DNA from: Actinomycetospora callitridis
GTDB taxonomy: Bacteria; Actinomycetota; Actinomycetes; Mycobacteriales; Pseudonocardiaceae
Length of the DNA: 64,000 nucleotides
NCBI RefSeq assembly: GCF_028737265.1
Contig: NZ_JAQZAK010000002.1
Location: forward strand, 930,001 to 994,000
Reading direction: 5' to 3'
Shown here: positions 51,015 to 59,779 of the stretch, in pieces
Layout: each line of letters starts with the position of its first letter
Position numbering within the stretch: position 1 is the first letter of the stretch
Position numbers and translations under genes: made by a program
Notes under the pieces: model-generated
Told to the model about the DNA's origin: nothing
Database searches by the model: none
Seen by the model: only the letters and a program-made list of their open reading frames with translations

Positions 51015-51946
51015 GGGATCCTCTCCTGCTCCTCGTGGCCCGTCCACGTGTCGGCGACGGGCTCCGGTGGCGTGGCACCGACGTCGCGGCCGTAGCTGCG
51101 GACGCGCTCCTGGTGGGTCTCGAGCTCGCAGAACAGCCACAGGCAGAACGCCACGGCGTCCGGTGCCAGGTCCTCGGGCAGCCGCCCGTGCGGCCGCAGG
51201 CGGGCGGCGCGCCCGCCGCGCAACTGGTCGAGCAGCGACGGGACGCCCATCTGCACCAGCCAGGCCGTGCCGTCGGGCTCGAGCAGCGTGCGCCGCGGCA
51301 CCGCCTGGATGCCGCGCACGTCGCAGGTGAGCCTGCGGCCGTCGAGGTCGATCTCCCAGCGGGCGCGGTAGCGGCCCGGGAGCGTGCGGCGGGTCGCCCG
51401 GTGGCGGACGGCACCGGCGCGGACGCTCGCGGTCAACGTGCCCCGCCCGCTGCGCAGGCGCAGCTCCTTGTCGCCGGCCTCGAGGAAGCGGTGACGGTTG
51501 CCGTGGGCGGCGCGCTCGATCACCCGTGCAGCGTCCGGGACGTGATCGACCTCGACGTGCAGCAGGACGTCCTCCGCCGGGCGGAGCCAGGAGGGAGCGT
51601 CGGGGTCCGGCGGGGGCGCGGCGCCCCGGACGGCCTGCCCGGTGCCGTAGAGCCGGACGTCGTCGGGGACCCGGCGGCGGAGGGCGCCGACGAGCTCGGC
51701 GCCCGCCATCCACACCAGCACCGGCGCGAGGAGGCCCACGGCGACCACGACGGTCAGGGCGCCGGCGTCGGTGATGCCCGCCTCCGGGGAGTCGGTGGAC
51801 CCGACGGCGATCACGACGGCGAGGGCCGCGAGCACGACGGACCCGGCCCACCACAGATAGCGGTGGTGGCCCAGCCGTGCCGGGGACCACCGCGCGGCGG
51901 GGCCGCCGCCGGCCGGCCCGGGCTCGCGCGTCGTCGTCGCGGTCAT
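51011..51946 (-). CDS. Paralogous membrane protein 1, unknown
   Basis: 311 residues, same plan as its neighbour: WSPARLGHHRYLWWAGSVVL, second helix AGALTVVVAVGLLAPVLVWM, DDVRLYGTGQAVRG, RARWEIDLDGRRLTCDVRG, PRRTLLEPDGTAWLVQMG. It arose by tandem duplication. GGAGGAG precedes ATG 51946. Cytoplasmic C-terminal domain of unknown fold. Confidence 0.75.
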   Translation of the reverse strand: MTATTTREPGPAGGGPAARWSPARLGHHRYLWWAGSVVLAALAVVIAVGSTDSPEAGITDAGALTVVVAVGLLAPVLVWMAGAELVGALRRRVPDDVRLYGTGQAVRGAAPPPDPDAPSWLRPAEDVLLHVEVDHVPDAARVIERAAHGNRHRFLEAGDKELRLRSGRGTLTASVRAGAVRHRATRRTLPGRYRARWEIDLDGRRLTCDVRGIQAVPRRTLLEPDGTAWLVQMGVPSLLDQLRGGRAARLRPHGRLPEDLAPDAVAFCLWLFCELETHQERVRSYGRDVGATPPEPVADTWTGHEEQERIP

Positions 51947-52101
51947 CGTTCTCCTCCCTCACCGGCCAGCCTGGTGGCTACACAGAGAGACGACAAGTTC
52001 GGACAGTAGGCCGAACGGGTGGACGAGTCCAATGGATCACCGGCGGCAGCCACGGTGGGTGCAGCTTCCGCGAACGGCCCCGGCGATCCGCCCGGGCGCC
52101 C

Positions 52102-52107
52102 TACCAT
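52102..52107 (+). promoter_or_regulatory. -10 box before the mycosin-like gene
   Basis: TACCAT, 7 nt before GTG 52115. No ribosome-binding site. Confidence 0.5.
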
Positions 52108-52114
52108 CCGCGGC

Positions 52115-53569
52115 GTGGGGGAGATCGCCCGTCGAGCGGTGCGCGGGGCGGTGGGGCTCGTCGCGGTGGCCCTCGTCGCGGTGGCCCTCGTCGCGGTGGC
52201 CCTCGTCGCGGTGGCCCTCGTCGCCCTCGGCCCGGCCGCCGTCCCGGCCGGTGCCGCCCCCGCCCTCCCCGTCGACGCGCCGGTGCCGCCGCCGCCCGAC
52301 GCGCGGGCGCTCGCCGCCCTCGATCCCGAGCCCCACCCGTTGCCCGGCGTGCGGTCCCGCGTCCCGTGCGTGCGTTCGACCGGCGACGGCGTGATCCCCG
52401 GGGCGCCCTGGAGCCAGCAGCGTCTGCGGTTCACCGACGCGTGGCGCTTCACCCGCGGAGCGGGCCAGACCGTCGCGGTGATCGACACGGGCGTCAGCCC
52501 GCACCCGCGGCTGGCGGGACGCCTCGTCGACGGCGGCGACTTCGTCGGTCACGACGGCGGGCTGCTCGACTGCGACGGTCACGGCACCCTCGTCGCCGGC
52601 ATCGTCGCCGCGACGTCCGACCCGGCCACCGGGTTCGTCGGCGTCGCTCCCGACGCGCGCGTCCTCTCGATCCGCCAGTCGAGCCTCACGGTGAGCACGA
52701 CGAGCCCGGACGGCACCACCGGCACGGGCGGCGGGAACGTCGACACCCTCGCCGAGGCGATCGTGCGCGCGACCCGCCTCGGCGCCACCGTCATCAACGT
52801 CTCCGAGGCGGCGTGCGTGCCCGCGGCCTCGGCGGGTCCGGCGCTCGCGCCCCTACGTGCCGCGGTGCGGGCCGCCGTGGACGCCGACGTCGTCGTCGTG
52901 GCCGCGGCCGGCAACGTGGGGTCGGGAGCGTGCACCCAGGGCGCCGACGGGCAGGGCGCAGGCCAGGTGGTCGCGCCGGCGTGGTTCGGCGACGACGTGC
53001 TCTCGGTCGGCTACACGCGCCGCGACGGCCTGCCGTCGCCGCTGAGCCTGCGCGGCCCGTGGGTGTCGCTCTCCGCGCCCGGCTCGGAGATCGTCTCGCT
53101 CGACCCGGCAGGCCCCGGGGTGGTCGACACCGTCGCCCCGATCGGCGCCGAGCGCAGCGTGCCGATCGAGGGCACGAGCTTCGCGGCGCCGTACGTCAGC
53201 GGCGTGGTCGCGCTGGTCCGCGCCCGCTATCCGGGCCTCGACGCCCGCCAGGTGATGGCGCGCGTCACCGCGTCGGCCGACCGTCCCGGCGGCGCGCCCG
53301 CCTCCGGCGGGGCCCACGACGACGCGGTGGGCGCGGGCACCGTCGACCCCGTCGCGGCGGTCGCCGACGTCCGCCCGGACGAGTTCACCGGCGACGGTCC
53401 GGCGTCGGTCTCGCCCGCAGGGGCGGGCCGGGTCGACCTGAGCGACGGCCGCGATGCACACTCCGGATCGCGCACGGTGGCGCTGGCCGGGTCTGCAGCC
53501 GCAATGGCGCTGCTGGGCGGAACCGGTCTGATCGTCCTCGTCGCGCGACGGGCACGTCGGTCGCGCTGA
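52115..53569 (+). CDS. Mycosin-like subtilisin (S8) membrane protease
   Basis: 484 residues. Signal sequence with LVAVALVAVALVA repeats, then a subtilisin domain with Asp in VAVIDTGVSPH, His in DCDGHGTLVAGI, oxyanion Asn in VAAAGNVGSG and Ser in EGTSFAAPYVSGV. A C-terminal helix (AMALLGGTGLIVLVARRAR) anchors it. This is the layout of type VII secretion MycP, but no ESX genes (EccB-E, EsxA/B, PPE) are visible on either side. GTG 52115 is preferred over 52019 because of the leaderless -10 signal. Confidence 0.9.
   Translation: MGEIARRAVRGAVGLVAVALVAVALVAVALVAVALVALGPAAVPAGAAPALPVDAPVPPPPDARALAALDPEPHPLPGVRSRVPCVRSTGDGVIPGAPWSQQRLRFTDAWRFTRGAGQTVAVIDTGVSPHPRLAGRLVDGGDFVGHDGGLLDCDGHGTLVAGIVAATSDPATGFVGVAPDARVLSIRQSSLTVSTTSPDGTTGTGGGNVDTLAEAIVRATRLGATVINVSEAACVPAASAGPALAPLRAAVRAAVDADVVVVAAAGNVGSGACTQGADGQGAGQVVAPAWFGDDVLSVGYTRRDGLPSPLSLRGPWVSLSAPGSEIVSLDPAGPGVVDTVAPIGAERSVPIEGTSFAAPYVSGVVALVRARYPGLDARQVMARVTASADRPGGAPASGGAHDDAVGAGTVDPVAAVADVRPDEFTGDGPASVSPAGAGRVDLSDGRDAHSGSRTVALAGSAAAMALLGGTGLIVLVARRARRSR
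52157..52216 (+). repeat. Four perfect 15-bp tandem repeats in the signal-peptide region
   Basis: CTCGTCGCGGTGGCC is repeated exactly four times, encoding LVAVA units, followed by a partial copy. Gain or loss of a unit keeps the reading frame and changes the hydrophobic core length by 5 residues. Confidence 0.9.
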
Positions 53570-53639
53570 GGCGACCGGGGGCCCGGGTGGAGTCCCCGTC
53601 CCCCCACGCCGCGTTCGGCGACGATCCCGAGGAGCCCGC

Positions 53640-54497
53640 GTGCGCATCACGCTCGCCCAGACCGACGCCACGCTCGGGGACGTCGACGGCAACATCAAGC
53701 GCACCGAGCGCGTGGTCGCCGAGGCGGCCGACGCCGGCTCGGACCTCGTGGTGTTCCCCGAGCTCGCGCTCTCGGGCTACCAGGTGGGCGACGTCCCGCA
53801 CGACCTCTCGATGGCCCCGGACGACCCGCGGTTGCTGCGCATCTCCCAGCGCGCCGGCGGCGCCGGGGTGCTCGTCGGGTTCCCCGAGGCCGGCGGCCAC
53901 GGCCTGCACACCTACAACAGCGCGGGCTACTACGAGGACGGCCGGCTCGTCCACACCCACCGCAAGCTCTACCTGCCGACGTACTCGACGTTCGAGGAGC
54001 GCAAGCACTTCCTGCCCGGGCAGCACTCGCGGGCCTACGGCGTGAAGGGCGGGCGGCACCGGGCGGCCACGCTGATCTGCAACGACGCCTGGCAGCCCCA
54101 GGTCGCCTTCCTGTCCACCCAGGACGGCGCGCACATCCTGCTCGTCCCGGCCAACTCGGCGCAGTCGATGTCGCCCGAGCGCTACGACTCCAAGGAGTAC
54201 TGGCGCAACATCACCACGTTCTACGGCCGCATCTACCAGCTGTTCGTGGTGTTCGTGAACCGCGTCGGCGTCGAGGGCGGCCTGACGTTCTGGGGCGGCA
54301 GCCACATCGTCGACCCCTGGGGCGAGGTCGTCGGCGAGTGCGGCGAAGGCGCCGAGGCCGAGGAGACCTGCACGGTCGACATCGACCTCGCCGACGTGCG
54401 CAGGCGCCGTCGCGACATCCCGCTCGTGCGCGAGGCCCGCCTGGGCCTGCTGCGCCGCGAGATCGACCGTCTCCTCGACGAGGGCGGGGACCTGTGA
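53640..54497 (+). CDS. Nitrilase-family carbon-nitrogen hydrolase
   Basis: 285 residues with the Glu-Lys-Cys triad: VFPELALSGYQ, HRKLYLPTYSTFEER and LICNDAWQPQ. FEERKHF and the close spacing resemble the glutaminase-like nitrilase branch related to NAD synthetase. The substrate is an amide or nitrile, not known. GAGGAG precedes GTG 53640. Confidence 0.9.
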   Translation: MRITLAQTDATLGDVDGNIKRTERVVAEAADAGSDLVVFPELALSGYQVGDVPHDLSMAPDDPRLLRISQRAGGAGVLVGFPEAGGHGLHTYNSAGYYEDGRLVHTHRKLYLPTYSTFEERKHFLPGQHSRAYGVKGGRHRAATLICNDAWQPQVAFLSTQDGAHILLVPANSAQSMSPERYDSKEYWRNITTFYGRIYQLFVVFVNRVGVEGGLTFWGGSHIVDPWGEVVGECGEGAEAEETCTVDIDLADVRRRRRDIPLVREARLGLLRREIDRLLDEGGDL

Positions 54498-54504
54498 GCT
54501 CCGC

Positions 54505-55326
54505 TCACAGCAGCCCGACGACCACCAGCACGATCCCGAGGACGGCGACCGCCGAGCCGCCCCACGCCCACCAGCGCTGAGCGCCGGCGGCGGAGGCCTT
54601 GAGCTCCTCCTCGGAGCGCGTGGACACGATGAAGGGTTCCGACGACGACTCCGGCTTGCCGATCACCAGCGGGCCGATGCGGTCGTGGACCTCGCCCAGG
54701 ATGTAGAGCTGCTGGCCCGGGCGGATGACCCACTCCGTGTAGGTCATGCCGAGGGACTGGCTGCCGCCGCTGAAGAAGCCGCCGCCGCTCGGACCCTGGC
54801 CACCGGGGACGAAGTTCTCGTGGACCTTCTCGGGGCGGTCGGGGGCGACGCCGTTCGGGTCGACGCCGATGATCCCGGAGTCGTCGACCAGCGCGTAGCC
54901 CTGGCGCGAGGTGTCGTCGAGGACGGTGTCGTTCTGCTCCCGGCGCCGCCAGTCGCCGTCGGAGTCGCGGTACTGCTCGCTGTACTTGTGGACCACCGTC
55001 TGGCGGTACCAGACGCACTCGACGCCGCTCTGGGGCGCGCGCAGCGGGCCGTCGGGGTGCGGGTGCGCCGCGCCGACCACCTCACAGACCTTGCGGAAGC
55101 CCCCGACGGTCCCGAGGTCGGCCAGCGTGCGTCGGTGCTCCTCGAGCTCGGCGATCGGCAGGGTCTCGGCCGCGATCATCGCGTGCCGGCGTGCACGGGT
55201 GCGCTGCGCCATCAGGAAGCCCGCCACCCCGAGGGCGACGAGGACGAGACCGACGATCCACACGGCTGCCACTCCCGCTGTCCTCGGCCGGCGACGCTCG
55301 CCGACACCGCTCACAGAGAGTGACAC
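54505..55326 (-). CDS. GIDE-domain membrane protein
   Basis: 273 residues. The N-terminal helix (VWIVGLVLVALGVAGFLMAQ) and C-terminal helix (SAVAVLGIVLVVVGLL) bracket a domain with ECVWYRQTVVHKYSEQ, YALVDDSGIIGVDP and YTEWVIRPGQQLYILGEV, which is the GIDE/MULAN-like fold of E3 ubiquitin-ligase membrane proteins, without the RING finger. Bacterial role unknown. The start is probably GTG 55326. Confidence 0.82.
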   Translation of the reverse strand: MSLSVSGVGERRRPRTAGVAAVWIVGLVLVALGVAGFLMAQRTRARRHAMIAAETLPIAELEEHRRTLADLGTVGGFRKVCEVVGAAHPHPDGPLRAPQSGVECVWYRQTVVHKYSEQYRDSDGDWRRREQNDTVLDDTSRQGYALVDDSGIIGVDPNGVAPDRPEKVHENFVPGGQGPSGGGFFSGGSQSLGMTYTEWVIRPGQQLYILGEVHDRIGPLVIGKPESSSEPFIVSTRSEEELKASAAGAQRWWAWGGSAVAVLGIVLVVVGLL

Positions 55327-55389
55327 ATGGCGGATCGAGGCGCCAGTGAGAGACCTCTGAGGGGTGGGACGCCTACCCTCGGTGAGACG

Positions 55390-56229
55390 TCAGATCTTCG
55401 TCGCCTCGGCGAGCAGCTCGCCACGGCTGACGGTGACCGCGTCGCCACGCAGGTAGACGCGCTCGCCCGCGAGCTCGACGCCGACCTCGCCGCCACGCGG
55501 GGAGAGCTGGGCACCGACCAGGCGGTCCCGCCCGAGCCGCGACGACCAGTACGGGGCGAGGCAGCAGTGCGCCGAGCCCGTCACCGGGTCCTCGTCGATC
55601 CCCACGGCGGGCGCGAAGAACCGGGAGACGAAGTCGGGCGCGCCCGGCGTCGGGCCCTCCTCGGCGCGGGCGGTGACGATGACGCCCCGCCCACTGGCCG
55701 CCCGCAGCACCGAGAGGTCCGGCTCGAGGTCGCGCACCTCGTCCGCCGAGGGGATCTCGACGAGCACGTCGTAGCGGCAGCGGGCGATCTCGACGATCGC
55801 GGCGCCCAGCGCGTCGGCGAACTCGTCGGCCAGGTGACTGTCCGGCAGCGCGGAGATCGGCTCGTCCACGGGGAAGTCGAGCTGGATGCCGCCGCCCGGC
55901 AGCGCCTCGGCCCGCAGCACTCCCGACGCGGTGCGGAACGCGATCGGCGACTCGGCGAGACCCTGCTCGAACAGGACGTGCGCGCTCGCCAGCGTCGCGT
56001 GACCGCAGATCTCCACCTCGACGGTCGGGGTGAACCAGCGCAGGCCCACCTCGCCCGTCGACGCGAGGGTCGAGAGGTCGACGAACGCCGTCTCGGACAC
56101 GTTCACCTCGGCGGCCACCGCCTGCATCCACGCGGCGTCGTCGGCGTCGGTGAGACACACGCCGGCCGGGTTGCCGGTGAAGGGCGAGGACGTGAAGGCG
56201 TCGACGAGGAGGAGCTGCACAGCCTCCAT
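55390..56229 (-). CDS. PhzF-family isomerase
   Basis: 279 residues: LLVDAFTSSPFTGNPAGVCL, NVSETAFVDL (catalytic Glu), RWFTPTVEVEICGHATLA and GIDEDPVTGSAHCCLAPYW define PhzF. Members isomerise or epimerise small metabolites through proton shuttling. No phenazine genes are nearby, so it is a generic family member. Confidence 0.92.
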   Translation of the reverse strand: MEAVQLLLVDAFTSSPFTGNPAGVCLTDADDAAWMQAVAAEVNVSETAFVDLSTLASTGEVGLRWFTPTVEVEICGHATLASAHVLFEQGLAESPIAFRTASGVLRAEALPGGGIQLDFPVDEPISALPDSHLADEFADALGAAIVEIARCRYDVLVEIPSADEVRDLEPDLSVLRAASGRGVIVTARAEEGPTPGAPDFVSRFFAPAVGIDEDPVTGSAHCCLAPYWSSRLGRDRLVGAQLSPRGGEVGVELAGERVYLRGDAVTVSRGELLAEATKI

Positions 56230-56601
56230 GGTGCCGTGTGCGACGCCGCTCGGGCAGTCGGATCGCTCGGCGCCCGCCGACACGGCCCCCCGACCGGGCC
56301 GGCCCGGGGCGTGGGCCGCCCCACCACGCCCCGGACTCGGGTTCCGGCGGGGACGCCGGGGGGTCAGGGCTGCGCTCCGACGTCGAGGGGCTGCGACATC
56401 GCGCGCTCCGATCCCGTGACCGTCACCTGCGTACCGACCGTCACATCCCACCCGTCCGGAAACAAGGATCTGCACCCCGACGGCCGAAGATCGACACCAG
56501 GAGCGACGGGTGGATCACGGCGTGCCGCAGCTCGTAGGGCAGGAGGTCGATCCGGGACTGCCCCGACGGGGTGACGCGGAGACGCCGCTACCGTGCCCGT
56601 C
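56230..56601. other. Intergenic, PhzF to SDR, 372 bp
   Basis: Divergent promoter region with no credible gene on either strand. Only the SDR -10 box at its right edge is recognised. Confidence 0.5.
56589..56594 (+). promoter_or_regulatory. -10 box before the SDR gene
   Basis: TACCGT, 7 nt before ATG 56602, with no ribosome-binding site. Confidence 0.5.
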
Positions 56602-57375
56602 ATGAGCACGGTCTTCCTCGTCACCGGCGCCTCGTCGGGGGTGGGACGAGCGCTCGCCCAGTTCCTGGGGCGCCACGGGGTGTCCGTCGTCGGACTCGAC
56701 CGCCGCGATCCGCCCGACCGCGAGGTCTCGCACATCCCCTGCGACCTCGCGGACCCGTCGTCGATCGACACCGCCGTCGACCGCCTCGACGGCCAGGTCG
56801 ACGCGCTCGCCAACGTGGCCGGCGTCCCCGGCACGGCTCCGGTCGAGACCGTGCTGTCGGTGAACTTCCTCGGCATGCGCCACCTCACCGAGCGCCTGGT
56901 GGGACGCATCCGCCGCGGCGGCTCGGTGGTCAACGTGTCCTCCTCCGAGGGGCGCCACTGGGTGGCACACCTCGCGGAGCTGCGCCCCCTGCTCGCCACC
57001 CGCACGTTCTCGGAGGGCCTGCGCTGGTGCCGGGAACAGCGCCCCGACCGCCCGATCTACGAGGTCTCGAAGGAGGCCGTCCTCGCCTACACGACGGCGT
57101 CGTCGACGCTGACCTGGGCGGACGGGGTGCGGATGAACGCGGTGGCTCCCGGGACGGTACGGACGCCGTCGCTGCCCGAGGTCGAGCGCTCCACCGACCC
57201 GCGGCGTCTCGCGCGCCAGCGCACCGCGGCGGGCCGGGACGCGGAGGCAGCGGAGATCGCCTCGGTGGTCGCGTTCCTGATGTCGAACGAGAGCCGCTGG
57301 GTCAACGGCCAGACGCTCGCTGCCGACGGCGGGGTCTCCGCGGCGACCACCTGGGCGGCGCTGCAGTCGCGGTGA
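56602..57375 (+). CDS. SDR, coniferyl-alcohol/3-alpha-hydroxysteroid dehydrogenase-like
   Basis: 257 residues. VTGASSGVGRALA, LANVAGVPG, VNVSSSEG (Ser), YEVSKEAV (Tyr and Lys) and MNAVAPGTVRTP are present. The insert between Ser and Tyr (LLATRTFSEGLRWCRE) is typical of the coniferyl-alcohol and 3-alpha-HSD group. Substrate inferred only from this. Confidence 0.88.
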   Translation: MSTVFLVTGASSGVGRALAQFLGRHGVSVVGLDRRDPPDREVSHIPCDLADPSSIDTAVDRLDGQVDALANVAGVPGTAPVETVLSVNFLGMRHLTERLVGRIRRGGSVVNVSSSEGRHWVAHLAELRPLLATRTFSEGLRWCREQRPDRPIYEVSKEAVLAYTTASSTLTWADGVRMNAVAPGTVRTPSLPEVERSTDPRRLARQRTAAGRDAEAAEIASVVAFLMSNESRWVNGQTLAADGGVSAATTWAALQSR

Positions 57376-57402
57376 TCCCTTCTCCGCCGCGCCCCGATCG
57401 TG

Positions 57403-57424
57403 CGTCACCCGGTCGTGGGTGACG
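57403..57424. terminator. 8-bp hairpin, SDR terminator or operator
   Basis: CGTCACCC-N6-GGGTGACG, 28 bp after the SDR stop and 44 bp before the trypsin-like start. It could end the SDR transcript or bind a regulator of the protease gene. Confidence 0.4.
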
Positions 57425-57467
57425 GCGTTGGTCCCCATGGACGCGACGGACGCCCCGGGGAGACCAC

Positions 57468-58283
57468 ATGCCTGCACGACGCTCGGCCCGCCGCACCCTC
57501 GCCGCGCTGGTGACGGGTGCCGCCGTGGCGGCGGGAGCCTGGCTCGCCGTCGCGCCCGCGGACGCCGCCCCGGGTGACGAGCCGGTGCCCACCGCCCCGG
57601 GCGTCCACCCCGGCGTGCAGACCCGCACCGACGGCGGGCAGTGCACCTCGAACTTCGTCTTCACCGACGGCGAGGACACCTACCTGGGGCAGGCCGCGCA
57701 CTGCTCGGGCACCGGGGGCGCGGACCAGGTCGACGGCTGCACCGCGGGCTCGCTGCCCCTCGGCACACCCGTGGAGATCGCCGGCGCGAGCCGCCCGGGC
57801 GCCCTGGCCTACAACTCCTGGCTCGCGATGCAGGAGGCCGGCGAGAGCGACCCGGACGCCTGCGCCTACAACGACTTCGCCCTCGTGCGCCTCGACCCCG
57901 CCGACGCGGCGAGCGTCACCGCCGCCGTGCCGGTCTTCGGCGGCCCGACCGCCGTCGACACCGACGGCACGCGTCCCGGCGAGATCGTGCGCAGCTACGG
58001 CAACTCGGAGCTGCGCGGCGGCGTCACGCTGCTCAGCCCGAAGATCGGCACCGTCGTCGCCACACGGGGCGGCGGCTGGAGCCACGACGTCCTGACCGCC
58101 ACCCCGGGCATCCCCGGCGACTCGGGCAGCGCCTTCCTCTCGGCCGACGGCACCGCCCTGGGCGTGCTCTCCACGCTGCAGTTCGCGCCGGTGCCCGCGA
58201 GCAACGGCGTCAGCGACCTCGCGCGGATGCTCGACTACGCCCGCGACCACGGCGCCGGCGGCGTCCGGCTGGTCGCGGGGTGA
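57468..58283 (+). CDS. Secreted trypsin-like serine protease (S1)
   Basis: 271 residues. Signal peptide ends at ADAAPG (about residue 34). Catalytic His in GQAAHCSG, Asp in YNDFALVRL and Ser in GIPGDSGSAF are all present; Cys near the His and two others may form disulfides. An exported protease with chymotrypsin fold. GGGGAGA precedes ATG 57468. Confidence 0.9.
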   Translation: MPARRSARRTLAALVTGAAVAAGAWLAVAPADAAPGDEPVPTAPGVHPGVQTRTDGGQCTSNFVFTDGEDTYLGQAAHCSGTGGADQVDGCTAGSLPLGTPVEIAGASRPGALAYNSWLAMQEAGESDPDACAYNDFALVRLDPADAASVTAAVPVFGGPTAVDTDGTRPGEIVRSYGNSELRGGVTLLSPKIGTVVATRGGGWSHDVLTATPGIPGDSGSAFLSADGTALGVLSTLQFAPVPASNGVSDLARMLDYARDHGAGGVRLVAG

Positions 58284-58286
58284 CCG

Positions 58287-58490
58287 TCAGCCGCTGAGCA
58301 CCTTGCGGCGCCGCCCGGCGCTGCGCGCGGCCGGCACCGGCGGGGCCGGGTACGCGGACGCCCGGCGCCGTGCCTCGGCGGCCAGACGCTCCGACCGCGT
58401 CGTCCACCGTGTCGCCACCAGGTACATCGGCAGGCCGATCACCATCACCGAGATGACCAGGAACGCCCCGACCGCCACGATCCACTCCAC
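58287..58490 (-). CDS. Small single-pass membrane protein
   Basis: 67 residues: helix IVAVGAFLVISVMVIGLPMY, then a basic tail rich in Arg. GTG 58490 follows GGGGGG. It converges with the protease gene, 3 bp apart. No family recognised. Confidence 0.7.
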   Translation of the reverse strand: MEWIVAVGAFLVISVMVIGLPMYLVATRWTTRSERLAAEARRRASAYPAPPVPAARSAGRRRKVLSG

Positions 58491-58687
58491 GCCGGCCCCC
58501 CTTCGACTCCACTGCCGGTTTCGGGGACCGTGTCGCTCGATCGGGTGACGGCGTTACGAGCGACTTCTCCGGCGTCGACGAACGTCCGCGCGTCTCGCCG
58601 TCCGGTGGGGAGCACGGGACGAACGGTCGGCGGGCGCCTCCTCGACGGGTCGTTGACGACCGTGTCGGCGCCCGCGACGCTGCCGCG

Positions 58688-59086
58688 GTGGCGCACCCGA
58701 ACGAGGTCTTCGTCCGCGAGCTCTACGCGGCGATGGACCGGGGCGACGGCCGCGCGCTGGCCAAGGCGCTCCGGCCCGACACCCGGTGGGTCATCGCCGG
58801 CGGAGGGGCGCTCGCCGGGACCCACGTCGGCCCCGACGCGATCTTCACGTTCTGGCGCCGGATGGCCGAGGAGACCGGCGGCGGGCTCCGCCTGGCGGTG
58901 CGCGACGTCCTGGCCGACGACGACCGCGCGGTCGCCCTGGTCGACGTCACGGGCGTGCGCGGCGACCGGACGTTCACGTCGTCCCAGGTGGTCGTCTTCG
59001 AGATCGACGGGCGCCAGGTGCGCGAGGCCCGGTTCATCCACGAGGACCAGGCCGCCTACGACGCGTTCATGGCGTCGGGCGGGTGA
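58688..59086 (+). CDS. SnoaL/NTF2-like protein
   Basis: 132 residues. FVRELYAAMDRGDGRALAKA, LRPDTRWVIAGG, GPDAIFTFWRRM and the final VVVFEIDGRQVREARFI follow the SnoaL-like polyketide cyclase/NTF2 fold. Probably a small hydrolase, isomerase or binding protein. GTG 58688; start signal unclear. Confidence 0.82.
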   Translation: MAHPNEVFVRELYAAMDRGDGRALAKALRPDTRWVIAGGGALAGTHVGPDAIFTFWRRMAEETGGGLRLAVRDVLADDDRAVALVDVTGVRGDRTFTSSQVVVFEIDGRQVREARFIHEDQAAYDAFMASGG

Positions 59087-59195
59087 GCCGGCTGCCCGAT
59101 GATCAGGCAGCCCAGGTGGTCGATCTCGATCTCTCTGGTGACCGCACGGGCTGGCTGACCTCGGTACGGCGCCGGCTCGCGCTGACGTCCTCGAG

Positions 59196-59515
59196 TCAGG
59201 ACCGCCGGCCGTGACCGCCAGGACCAGCTCCGTCGGACGTCTCCAGACGACGGCGCAGCTCCGCCGCGTCGGAGACGCGGTCGAGCGGGTCGCCGTCGCC
59301 GGTCCGGGTGTCGACGCGGGCGGTCGCGACGAGGCGCTCCTGGTCGAGCTGACGCCGCCGCCCGGGGGTAACCAGTCGTCCATCTCGGCGAGGCGCTCAA
59401 CCACGACCCGGCCGGCTCCGCGACCACGTCGGACACGCAGGATCGCCGCCAGGAAGAGCACCACCAGGACGCCGAACATGCCGCAGACGACGCTCGCGGT
59501 CAGGACGGTGTCCAC
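59196..59515 (-). pseudogene. Small membrane protein with an apparent frameshift
   Basis: From GTG 59515: VDTVLTASVVCGMFGVLVVL, LFLAAILRVRRGRG, VVVERLAEMDDW. The natural continuation QLDQERLVATARVDTRTGDG to TGA at 59196-59198 is in another frame. The switch falls at the C5-G3-C run near 59355-59365, beside a rare TTA codon. Either a recent mutation, a sequencing error or programmed frameshifting. No family recognised. Confidence 0.45.
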
Positions 59516-59580
59516 CGGTCCAGCCTGCCCGGTCACTGAAAGCACGAAGCCCACCGGGCGTTTCCGCTGGTGGGCTGGTG

Positions 59581-59654
59581 TGGCCAGGGGCGGGGTCGAA
59601 CCGCCGACCTATCGCTTTTCAGGCGATCGCTCGTACCGACTGAGCTACCTGGCC
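59581..59654 (-). tRNA. tRNA-Phe (GAA)
   Basis: The acceptor stem GGCCAGG pairs with CCTGGCC; anticodon loop CTGAAAAGC with anticodon GAA; T-arm GGCGGTTCGACCCCGCC. The 3' CCA is not encoded (CACC follows). Confidence 0.95.
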
Positions 59655-59685
59655 GAGAGGTCGAGGAAGAACCTCGACCGTGGAG

Positions 59686-59759
59686 CGACCCAGACGGGAC
59701 TCGAACCCGCGACCTTCGCCGTGACAGGGCGACGCGCTAACCAACTGCGCCACTGGGCC
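59686..59759 (-). tRNA. tRNA-Asp (GTC)
   Basis: Acceptor GGCCCAG pairs with CTGGGTC (one G-U pair), discriminator G; anticodon loop CTGTCAC, anticodon GTC; T-arm GCGGGTTCGAGTCCCGT. CCA not encoded. It lies 31 bp upstream of tRNA-Phe in one transcript. Confidence 0.95.
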
Positions 59760-59779
59760 TTGATCGTGCTGACCTACCG

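Noticed and set aside
55390..56475. Longer start for PhzF
   Set aside because: The extra 82 residues are low-complexity; the family N-terminus begins at the ATG 56229.
57468..58283. Trypsin-like protease as the missing partner of trypco2
   Set aside because: It is secreted (signal peptide) and 41 kb away; trypco2 partners are normally cytoplasmic and adjacent.
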